Source: Candidatus Omnitrophota bacterium
GTDB lineage: Bacteria > Omnitrophota > Gorgyraeia > Zapsychrales > JANLHA01
Assembly (NCBI GenBank): GCA_023247815.1
Contig: JAHFFS010000005.1
Location: 1-20,791 of the forward strand
Direction of reading: 5' to 3'
Length of the DNA: 20,791 nucleotides
The position numbers and the translations under genes are program-made. Below, piece after piece: positions 15,153 through 20,791 of the stretch (positions within the stretch are counted from its first letter, which is position 1; every line of letters starts with the position of its first letter). The notes under the pieces were generated by a model, which saw only the letters and a list, made by a program, of their open reading frames with translations, searched no databases and was not told the DNA's origin.

Positions 15153-15908
15153 TTGAGAGTGCGAATTTTAAGGGGACTGCGGTACTTAATAACATCCCCT
15201 AAATATTTTACATCTCACTTTTTAGGAAAGCATTCCGATGTTGTTTTCATGGCGACGGGAGAATCATTCCAAAGATATGTTCATTTTAAGAAAATTCTCG
15301 ATTCTCACCATGATTTTTTAACGGAACTTCAAGAGAAAAGTTTTCGTTACGCAAATGAAAAATTTATGATCAATGAGGATTTTTATTATTTATACGTATT
15401 GATTAGAATCATCAAACCAAAAATTATCATTGAAACCGGGGTTTTTGATGGGTACTCTTCTGCAATGTTTTTAAGGGCTTTGGAGGACAATTTCATTGAA
15501 GATCGGATAAATGGAACGCTCCTAAGCATTGATTATCCGGCGTATTCTCCTATTAATGAAAGTACAACAGAAGGCGTGAGGAAGCATTTGCCTCATGGAT
15601 GTGAACCGGGTTGGGTGATTCCTGATTCATTACGGTCACGATGGCAGTCATATAAAGGGGATAGTTTAGCAATACTGCCGGAAGTTTTAATGAAAGTCGG
15701 AAGGGTTGATCTGTTTCACCATGATAGTCTACATACCTATGAGCATATGAAAGCCGAATTTGAAATGGCGTGGCCTTTCATTCCTCAAGGAGGGTATTTA
15801 ATGAGTCATGACATTCATTGGAATAAGGCCTTTGAAGAGATCGTTAAAAAATTTAAACAAAAAGAATACGCGGCACATAGTTTTGGATTGATTCGAAAGA
15901 ATTATTGA
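15153..15908 (+). CDS. Class I SAM methyltransferase, CmcI/TylF (Methyltransf_24) type
   Basis: A 251-residue methyltransferase. The SAM-binding strand-loop is IIIETGVFDGYSSA (91-104), followed by LLSIDYP. The segment DLFHHDSLHTYEHM with PFIPQGGYLMSHDI is the signature of the CmcI/TylF-like group, whose members O-methylate sugars, cephalosporins and other small molecules and often need a metal. The start is TTG 15153, supported by AGAGGA (15141-15146) six bases upstream; the frame has no ATG until near residue 33. Composition is more A/T-rich than the flanking helicase region, similar to the 2860-5142 genes, which suggests a different origin from its neighbours. It is cut off from the glycan operon by tRNA-Asp but could still serve it. 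Target unknown. Confidence 0.82.
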   Translation: MRVRILRGLRYLITSPKYFTSHFLGKHSDVVFMATGESFQRYVHFKKILDSHHDFLTELQEKSFRYANEKFMINEDFYYLYVLIRIIKPKIIIETGVFDGYSSAMFLRALEDNFIEDRINGTLLSIDYPAYSPINESTTEGVRKHLPHGCEPGWVIPDSLRSRWQSYKGDSLAILPEVLMKVGRVDLFHHDSLHTYEHMKAEFEMAWPFIPQGGYLMSHDIHWNKAFEEIVKKFKQKEYAAHSFGLIRKNY

Positions 15909-15972
15909 CCTTTTTTTGAGATAAGGATTAGGAAATAAATGAGAGTTTTATGAAGTTTGAGCTGAATGAATA

Positions 15973-16067
15973 CTCTAACAATTGGAGCGCCGCGATGGAG
16001 CAGCGATGGTGTTAGAGATATGTTTTGGTTTGATTCCTCTAAGCACTTCAATTATTTTGCTTTAGAG
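15973..16067. repeat. Two successive hairpins sharing CTCTAA/TTAGAG ends
   Basis: CTCTAACA (15973-15980) is the exact inverse of TGTTAGAG (16010-16017), enclosing 29 G/C-richer bases that hold GCGATGG twice. After a 19-base gap, CTCTAAGCA (16037-16045) pairs with TGCTTTAGAG (16058-16067) with one bulged T. The four arms share the core CTCTAA/TTAGAG. They occupy the gap between the methyltransferase and the helicase; no gene is credible here. No T-run follows either hairpin. Confidence 0.5.
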
Positions 16068-16091
16068 AGTATGGCTCCTTTTTTGCGCTTA

Positions 16092-16100
16092 TGCTACAAT
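16092..16100 (+). promoter_or_regulatory. Extended -10 promoter directly before the helicase
   Basis: TGCTACAAT combines the TGn extension with a good -10 box (TACAAT). No convincing -35 is present. The predicted start of transcription falls near 16107-16108, that is, at the ATG of the helicase, which has no Shine-Dalgarno. This suggests a leaderless mRNA. Confidence 0.45.
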
Positions 16101-16107
16101 GCACTCT

Positions 16108-17385
16108 ATGTTTCCCGCAGAATATTCAAAAGGGAGTGTTCCTCAGCAGGCGTTGGATTTGTTGGAAAAGACCGCGGAACACCTCTTTGTGACCGGCAAG
16201 GCTGGGACCGGCAAGACCACCCTTTTGCGCTATCTAAAAGAAAAAAGCAAAAAAAACATCGTGATCGTCGCTCCGACGGGCGTCTCCGCCATTCATATCA
16301 AAGGACAGACGATCCATTCCTTTTTTCGTTTTCCGCCGAAATACATCCGTAAAGAAAACCTTCGCCGCCTGCGCAATAGCTCCCTCATGCGCAAGATGGA
16401 TACCCTGATGATTGATGAGGTGTCGATGCTCAGAGCAGACCTGCTTGACGGGATTGATTATTCGCTGCGCCTCAACCGGGATGAGATGAAGAAGCCTTTC
16501 GGCGGGGTGCAGGTGTTCTTTTTTGGTGATCTTTATCAACTGCCGCCGGTGGTCGACCGGGAGATGAAAGAAGTCTTTGATTTGGATTATCAGAGCCCGT
16601 ATTTCTTTAGCGCCAGAGTTTTTCAGGAATTGAAGTTGAAAAAGCTCGAGCTGACAGAAGTCCATCGGCAGAAAGACGGCGAGTTCCTTTCGCTGCTTGA
16701 GAAAATCCGGACCAAGACCATGACGAAAATGGACTTAAGCCAGATCAATCGCCTGACGGAAAACGAATTCGATGAAGAATCTTCGGTGATCTTAACGACG
16801 ACCAATCAAAGGGCCGGGGCCATCAATAAAATGCGGTTGGCCAGACTCACCGGCCAAGAGTTTGTTTACAAGGCTAGCGTGAACGGCCAATTTGAATACG
16901 GGAGTTTCCCCACTGACGAGCATTTGTCTTTGAAAAAGGGGGCGCAGATCATGCTCATTCGCAACGATGACCAGAAACGCTGGGTCAACGGTACCTTGGC
17001 AAAGATCCATGATTTGGACCAGGACTTCATTCGCGTTGAGATCAATGGGAGCATTCATGACGTCACTCCTTTCAAGTGGGAGAAGATCAGTTATACCTAC
17101 AATGATATTGAAGACAAGATTGATGAAAAGGTCATTGGTCAATTCGAACAGTATCCGATCAAGTTGGCCTGGGCGGTCACCATCCATAAAAGTCAGGGCC
17201 AGACGTTTGATAAAATTGTGGTCGACTTTGACACCGGGGCCTTTTCGCACGGGCAAGTCTATGTGGCTTTAAGCCGATGCACGTCAATGGCAGGGATCAC
17301 GTTAAGGCGGCCGTTATTGCACAGCGACGTGATTTTGGATGAACGGATCCATCGTTTTAAGGAAGACTGCTTGAGTATTGGTTAA
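16108..17385 (+). CDS. Pif1/RecD-type ATP-dependent DNA helicase
   Basis: A 425-residue superfamily 1 helicase. Motifs appear in order: Walker A GKAGTGKT (30-37), Ia VAPTGVSAIHIKGQTIHSFF, Walker B MIDEVSM with Asp103-Glu104, motif III GDLYQLPP (140-147), motif IV region LTEVHRQKD, and the V/VI region VTIHKSQGQTFDKI (from 357) with VALSRC. This is the Pif1-like COG0507 set expected for a 5'-3' helicase. The length is that of compact bacterial versions, with no extra N- or C-terminal domain. ATG 16108 is preferred over ATG 16099 because it fits the promoter and leaves MFPAEYSKG as a normal start; neither has a ribosome site. Presumed roles are replication-fork or G-quadruplex processing, as for other Pif1 relatives. 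Confidence 0.9.
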   Translation: MFPAEYSKGSVPQQALDLLEKTAEHLFVTGKAGTGKTTLLRYLKEKSKKNIVIVAPTGVSAIHIKGQTIHSFFRFPPKYIRKENLRRLRNSSLMRKMDTLMIDEVSMLRADLLDGIDYSLRLNRDEMKKPFGGVQVFFFGDLYQLPPVVDREMKEVFDLDYQSPYFFSARVFQELKLKKLELTEVHRQKDGEFLSLLEKIRTKTMTKMDLSQINRLTENEFDEESSVILTTTNQRAGAINKMRLARLTGQEFVYKASVNGQFEYGSFPTDEHLSLKKGAQIMLIRNDDQKRWVNGTLAKIHDLDQDFIRVEINGSIHDVTPFKWEKISYTYNDIEDKIDEKVIGQFEQYPIKLAWAVTIHKSQGQTFDKIVVDFDTGAFSHGQVYVALSRCTSMAGITLRRPLLHSDVILDERIHRFKEDCLSIG

Positions 17386-17419
17386 GCCGCAATAGTTAAC
17401 GAGAAGGAGAATTCAATCG

Positions 17420-17770
17420 ATGAAAAAATGTCCCTTTTGCGCGAAAGAGTTGGAAGCTGACGCGATCAAATGTTTGAGTTGTGGAGGATCTTTAGATCAG
17501 GGGCTGACCCCGGCAGCAGCGCAAGCATCGGAAGAGAAATTAAAATGGTATTTTGACACGCGCGCGTTGGTGATAATTTTCTTGTCTTTTGGTCCGTTGG
17601 TTTTACCGTTCATTTGGCTGCGGCCGGGCTGGACGATCAAGACAAAAATCATTTGGACGCTGATCATTGGCATTTTAAGCTGGTGGATGGGGATGGCAAC
17701 GGTCAAAGCGTTTAAGGCACTTTGGGGCTATTATCAGGTCATCTTTGGTAATGTCCCGTCCGGTCTTTAA
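17420..17770 (+). CDS. Small zinc-ribbon membrane protein
   Basis: A 116-residue protein. The N-terminus is a zinc ribbon with Cys4-xx-Cys7 and Cys18-xx-Cys21 (KKCPFCAKEL...IKCLSCGG), like many bacterial zinc-ribbon domain proteins. After a linker, two hydrophobic segments (about 50-71 and 75-97) form a probable membrane hairpin. AAGGAG lies about ten bases before ATG 17420. It sits 34 bases after the helicase and 27 before the next gene, so it may be co-transcribed with them. The ribbon plus TM layout is common and not diagnostic; no specific role can be assigned. Confidence 0.72.
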   Translation: MKKCPFCAKELEADAIKCLSCGGSLDQGLTPAAAQASEEKLKWYFDTRALVIIFLSFGPLVLPFIWLRPGWTIKTKIIWTLIIGILSWWMGMATVKAFKALWGYYQVIFGNVPSGL

Positions 17771-17797
17771 AAATATTTATTTTTGAAAGGATTCTTT

Positions 17798-18019
17798 ATG
17801 CCAAAAATCAATGAGCTGATCGAATGGGATTATTTAGGCGCGCGTTACAGCCTTTACGTTAAGCATTTTGTCGACGAGGACGGTCGTAGGGGGATGACGA
17901 TGATTTTTGAAGACGTCACGCACGAAAAAGTCACGGAAATGGTGATCCCTTCCCGGAAAATGCCTTCTTTCTTACGGGTCGTGAATGACGGGGCCCCGCG
18001 CTACGGCGGGATCATTTGA
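17798..18019 (+). CDS. Small hypothetical protein
   Basis: A 73-residue protein with no motif I recognise. It is rich in charged and beta-prone stretches (YLGARYSLYVKHFVDED, GMTMIFEDVTHEKV) and has no membrane segment, signal peptide or cysteine. A small beta-barrel-like fold is possible. GAAAGGA (17785-17791) supports ATG 17798; an in-frame TTG at 17783 lies before that site. The coding case rests on this ribosome site, codon use like the neighbours and tight packing (27 bases after one gene, 21 before the next). Confidence 0.65.
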   Translation: MPKINELIEWDYLGARYSLYVKHFVDEDGRRGMTMIFEDVTHEKVTEMVIPSRKMPSFLRVVNDGAPRYGGII

Positions 18020-18040
18020 AATTTGCGGAGGGTTGCTTGT

Positions 18041-18304
18041 ATGTGGCACGTTTATATTTTACAGACCCAATCCGGCCCTTTGTACACGGGGATCACCAAT
18101 GATCTTGTGCGTCGGATGAAAGAACATCAAGAAGGGAAGGGTTCGCGTTTTACGAGGGCGTTCAAATTTTCAAAATTGTTCTACCAAAGAGCTTGCCGTA
18201 CGCGGTCCACGGCGCTCAAACGCGAAGCCGCCATCAAAAATTTGACGAGGGAAGAGAAACTCAAACTCATTTCTACTTATCATAACAAGGAGTCAGTCCT
18301 ATGA
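18041..18304 (+). CDS. GIY-YIG nuclease-domain protein, YhbQ/COG2827-like
   Basis: An 87-residue single-domain GIY-YIG protein. The two defining strands appear as VYIL (4-7) and LYTGIT, followed by the conserved arginine in NDLVRRMKEHQEGKGSRFT and the later glutamate in ALKREAAIKNLT. This is the pattern of the YhbQ/UvrC-N-like family, usually 80-100 residues. GGAGG (18027-18031) supports ATG 18041. Its last bases overlap the next start (ATGA), so it is co-translated with the tRNA-binding protein. Family members are presumed DNA-structure nucleases; the biological role is poorly defined. Confidence 0.87.
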   Translation: MWHVYILQTQSGPLYTGITNDLVRRMKEHQEGKGSRFTRAFKFSKLFYQRACRTRSTALKREAAIKNLTREEKLKLISTYHNKESVL

Positions 18305-18621
18305 TCAGCATCAATCAGTTTAAGGAACTCGAAATCATCGTCGCTCAAATCAAGGAAGTCAAAGTGCACCCGAACGCCGATAAACTGTATGTGATTAAAG
18401 TTGATACGGGAACCGCTGAAAAACAACTCATCGCCGGGATCCGGCCGGTTTACACCAAAGAGGAGCTCGTCGGTAAGAAGGTCATTATGATCAATAATAT
18501 GGAACCGGCCGTGATCCGCGGGGAGGAATCGCAAGGGATGATTTTAGCTGCTGGTGGTCCAGAAAATATCACCTTGTTAAAGCCGGAAAAAGATGTCGCG
18601 TTGGGTAGCCGCGTTAAGTAA
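18301..18621 (+). CDS. Stand-alone tRNA-binding OB-fold protein (MetRS beta / CsaA-like)
   Basis: A 106-residue protein consisting only of a tRNA-binding (EMAPII/Arc1-type) OB-fold. HPNADKLYVIKVDTG, QLIAGI, ELVGKKVIMINNMEPA and GEESQGMILAAG match the C-terminal domain of dimeric methionyl-tRNA synthetases closely, better than CsaA. In some bacteria this domain is a separate beta subunit that strengthens tRNA binding by a truncated MetRS; that would predict such a MetRS elsewhere in the genome. AAGGAG precedes ATG 18301, which overlaps the GIY-YIG stop. It ends 25 bases before a strong hairpin and is likely the last gene of the unit that starts with the helicase. Confidence 0.87.
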   Translation: MISINQFKELEIIVAQIKEVKVHPNADKLYVIKVDTGTAEKQLIAGIRPVYTKEELVGKKVIMINNMEPAVIRGEESQGMILAAGGPENITLLKPEKDVALGSRVK

Positions 18622-18646
18622 ATAAATCTCGTGAAGACCTCTTTTA

Positions 18647-18671
18647 GGGCTGCCCCCTTAAGGGGCAGCCC
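18647..18671 (+). terminator. Perfect 10-bp G/C-rich hairpin without a T-tract
   Basis: GGGCTGCCCC (18647-18656) pairs fully with GGGGCAGCCC (18662-18671) around CTTAA. What follows is CCACCATC, so this is not a standard intrinsic terminator on the + strand, and the other strand has no U-run either. It falls between two genes and ends 14 bases before the pabB start; termination by a non-canonical route or mRNA protection are both possible. Confidence 0.5.
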
Positions 18672-18685
18672 CCACCATCAAATCC

Positions 18686-20791
18686 ATGCGTAAAGATTTC
18701 TTAATTCTGGAATCCCTCAAATTCAAGGGCGATTGTTTTAAGCTGTTTCGACGCTTGCGTCATCATCCCCACGCCTTTCTTTTAGAGAGCAGTTTGCGCC
18801 ATAAGGATTACGGCCGTTATTCTTTCATGGGGTGCGATCCTTTTTTTGTCTTCAAGGGCGATGGCCGCAGTTTCCTTCCCAATCTGCGCAAACATTTTGA
18901 ACCGTTCCATTTTCAGAAATCGCAATGCCCAACGCCGTTTCCCACTGGGATCATGGGATATTTGAGCTATGATTATGGTTTGACCCTGGAACGTGTTGGA
19001 TCTGTCCGACGAGCTAAGGGGATCTTCGACGGATGGTTTGGTTTTTATGATACGGTCATCACGATTGATCATCAGCAGAGCAAGATTTTTATTTGTTCAT
19101 CTGGTTGGCCGGAAAAGACTTTAGCAGCGCGAAAAATGAGGGCGCAAAGGCGTGTTCAGGAGATCATTTTTTGTTTAGAGAAGGAAGAGTTGCCAGAGAT
19201 TTTCATTCCTCTTCGCCCAAGCGTTTTTCGTTTGCAAAGCAATTTCAGTAAAGGCGAGTATGTCCGGGCCGTTCAGAAAGCCAAAGAGTATATCCGTGCC
19301 GGCGACATTTATCAGGTGAACCTGTCACAAAGATTTCATTGCGATTTACCATCGTCTCAAGGCAAGGATGATTCATTAAAACTTTACGAGGTGTTGAAGG
19401 ACCTTTCCCCAGCGGCTTTTTCTTCTTATCTTGACGTCGGAGGATTTCAGATCATCAGCAGTTCGCCGGAACGGTTTTTAAGTCTGCGAGAGAATATGGT
19501 CCAGACCCGCCCTATGAAGGGAACTCGACCCCGAGGAGAAAATCAAAAGGATGATTGGGAACAAAGAGAGAGTTTGCTGCATAGCAGCAAGGAAAAAGCT
19601 GAATTGCTGATGATCACCGATCTGGAACGCAACGATTTGGGACGGGTGTGCGATTTTGGATCCGTTCAGGTGGAACGCCTGCGGACTTTGGAGCGATACA
19701 AAACCGTCCATCAGGCCACGTCAACCATTTCTGGCCGGTTAAGAAAAGATAAAGATTGTTTTGATTTGTTGGGTGCGGCTTTTCCCGGCGGGTCCATCAC
19801 CGGCTGTCCCAAAATCCGCGCGATGCAGATCATTCAAGAATTGGAAAAGACGCCCCGCGGGATTTACACCGGGTGTTTGGGATATGTTTCGTTTGACCGG
19901 AACATGGATTTTAATATTTTGATCCGTACTTTGCTCCGTCAGGGGCCGCGAGTGGCTTTTCAGGTCGGCAGCGGGATTGTGGCGGATTCAAAGCCCAATG
20001 CCGAGTATCAGGAGACGTTGGATAAAGCCAAGGCCTTGAAAGAATGCTTGTTAAAAATGACTGACCAAACTTCTGACCTGCGAGGTCAGAATGGTCAGAA
20101 GAAGGGGGTGTGGATTTATTGGGACGGAGAAACGCGGGAGGTCCCAGAGGCGTTTTGTGATTCCTTAATACCTGGTAAGTTTTCGGTCGACGGAGTTTTT
20201 GAAACTATGCTTTTTCATCAGGGAAAGGTTTCTTTGTTGGAACGGCATCTCGAACGGTTTGTTAAGGGCGCGGCCACGGTTGGAATTCAGAAAGTTCCAA
20301 CTATTCAACGATGGAAGAAGATTATCAAAGACGTCATCAGAAAGAATGGTTTCCAGTTGGCTCGCGTGCGGTTGATGGCTTGGCAGCAGTCGAGCAAAGA
20401 TATTTTTTGCGCGATGGTTTTGCCGCATCAGCTTTACCCGAAAGCAAAATACGAAAAAGGGTTCCATGTGCAGATGGCTCGTCGGAAGATTTGTTCCGAC
20501 GCAAAGCCAAGTCATGTGAAGTCGCTGGCTTATGGAAATTTTTATCAGGTGTATATGAAAGCTAAAGCCCTGGGGTTTGATGAGGTGGTGCTTTTAAATG
20601 AGCGCGGGGAAGTGGCGGAGGCCAGCCGCAGCAATATTTTTTTGGTAAAAAACAGGCAGTTGTTAACTCCGCGTTTGAAATCCGGCGGTTTGGACGGTAT
20701 CACCCGTTGGCAAGTGATCCAAGTGGCAAAACAGTCCGGTCTGCCCGTGCAAGAAACATTTTTAACAAAGGCCGATTTATCAACCGCTGAT
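18686..20791 (+). CDS. pabBC: Aminodeoxychorismate synthase component I fused to aminodeoxychorismate lyase (3'-partial)
   Basis: An open frame of 702 codons without stop to the window end. Residues 1 to about 455 are a chorismate-binding enzyme: DIYQVNLSQRF, then PMKGT with Lys278 (the PabB nucleophile; TrpE lacks it), then DLERNDLGRV, FPGGSITGCPK and GSGIVADSKPNAEYQET. After a polar linker, residues from about 492 form a PLP fold-type IV lyase (PabC), with FETMLFHQGKVSLLERHLERF, Lys612 in HVKSLAYGN as the likely PLP lysine, and EASRSNIFLV. Together the two parts would convert chorismate plus ammonia to 4-aminobenzoate for folate; the glutaminase PabA is not in the window. Lys278 lies near its position in E. 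coli PabB, supporting ATG 18686. No Shine-Dalgarno is visible. Roughly the last 20-40 residues are probably cut off. Confidence 0.92.
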   Translation, partial: MRKDFLILESLKFKGDCFKLFRRLRHHPHAFLLESSLRHKDYGRYSFMGCDPFFVFKGDGRSFLPNLRKHFEPFHFQKSQCPTPFPTGIMGYLSYDYGLTLERVGSVRRAKGIFDGWFGFYDTVITIDHQQSKIFICSSGWPEKTLAARKMRAQRRVQEIIFCLEKEELPEIFIPLRPSVFRLQSNFSKGEYVRAVQKAKEYIRAGDIYQVNLSQRFHCDLPSSQGKDDSLKLYEVLKDLSPAAFSSYLDVGGFQIISSSPERFLSLRENMVQTRPMKGTRPRGENQKDDWEQRESLLHSSKEKAELLMITDLERNDLGRVCDFGSVQVERLRTLERYKTVHQATSTISGRLRKDKDCFDLLGAAFPGGSITGCPKIRAMQIIQELEKTPRGIYTGCLGYVSFDRNMDFNILIRTLLRQGPRVAFQVGSGIVADSKPNAEYQETLDKAKALKECLLKMTDQTSDLRGQNGQKKGVWIYWDGETREVPEAFCDSLIPGKFSVDGVFETMLFHQGKVSLLERHLERFVKGAATVGIQKVPTIQRWKKIIKDVIRKNGFQLARVRLMAWQQSSKDIFCAMVLPHQLYPKAKYEKGFHVQMARRKICSDAKPSHVKSLAYGNFYQVYMKAKALGFDEVVLLNERGEVAEASRSNIFLVKNRQLLTPRLKSGGLDGITRWQVIQVAKQSGLPVQETFLTKADLSTAD
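20071..20091. repeat. Perfect palindrome inside the PabB-PabC linker
   Basis: TTCTGACCT (20071-20079) and AGGTCAGAA (20083-20091) are exact inverse copies around GCG. A second nested pair, CTGACC (20061-20066) and GGTCAG (20093-20098), flanks them. The segment is translated in frame as part of the polar linker (TSDLRGQN) between the two enzyme domains. It may be a small palindromic insertion tolerated there. Confidence 0.55.

Noticed and set aside
15966..16352. 128-codon + strand frame starting in the gap before the helicase
   Set aside because: It runs through the two hairpins, has no ribosome site, and most of it overlaps the well-supported helicase in another frame with low-complexity basic sequence.
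16792..17256. 154-codon minus-strand frame
   Set aside because: Antisense shadow of the helicase motif region; no ribosome site or family resemblance.
20311..20565. 84-codon + strand frame inside pabBC
   Set aside because: It is a shifted frame within the PabC domain, whose PLP lysine and EASRSNIF motif are continuous in the main frame.
1..20791. CRISPR array, transposase or phage genes
   Set aside because: No regularly spaced direct repeats and no mobile-element protein motifs were seen.

Overview
This is a 20.8-kb bacterial window in which every gene I can support lies on the + strand. Bacterial signs are Shine-Dalgarno sequences (AAGGAG, GGAGG), sigma70-like promoter elements, a rho-independent terminator and a tRNA-Asp gene with encoded CCA. 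Several starts look like TTG. The protein mix (lipid-linked-glycan type GT2 enzymes, B12-binding radical SAM protein, surface-sugar enzymes, PabB-PabC fusion) would fit a diderm, uncultivated-type lineage such as Omnitrophota. That assignment is a guess from gene style and is not proven by any marker here.

Region 1 (1-14842) reads as a glycan or modified-sugar biosynthesis locus. In order it encodes: the C-terminal part of an acetolactate-synthase-like ThDP enzyme, an NAD-dependent sugar epimerase/reductase, a Nudix protein of the GDP-mannose mannosyl hydrolase type, a phytanoyl-CoA-dioxygenase-like oxygenase, a zinc-ribbon methyltransferase, a three-domain sugar C-methyltransferase (TylCIII/NovU type), a B12-binding radical SAM protein and a radical SAM/SPASM protein. 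These are followed by a membrane-anchored GT2 (GtrB/ArnC type), an SDR reductase, a split transketolase, a second GT2, and two overlapping membrane proteins that share one architecture: three TM helices plus a winged-helix-like C-terminus. Many junctions overlap by 1-11 bases, which suggests translational coupling. An internal promoter followed by a terminator-like hairpin (8177-8278) and a perfect 12-bp hairpin (9570-9609) may split the region into separately controlled units. Three potential carbon-branch-forming activities (ThDP ligase-like, transketolase, C-methyltransferase) plus two radical SAM enzymes suggest an unusual branched or heavily modified sugar. This is inference.

Region 2 (14843-15908) holds tRNA-Asp(GTC) with its own promoter and terminator, then a CmcI/TylF-type SAM methyltransferase that is A/T-rich.

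Region 3 (16108-20791) is housekeeping-like: a Pif1/RecD-type helicase, a zinc-ribbon membrane protein, a small orphan protein, a GIY-YIG protein, a stand-alone MetRS-beta-type tRNA-binding protein, and a PabB-PabC fusion for folate synthesis that runs off the window. The PabB-PabC linker contains a perfect DNA palindrome. The 15909-16107 gap holds two hairpins with shared ends and a candidate leaderless promoter.
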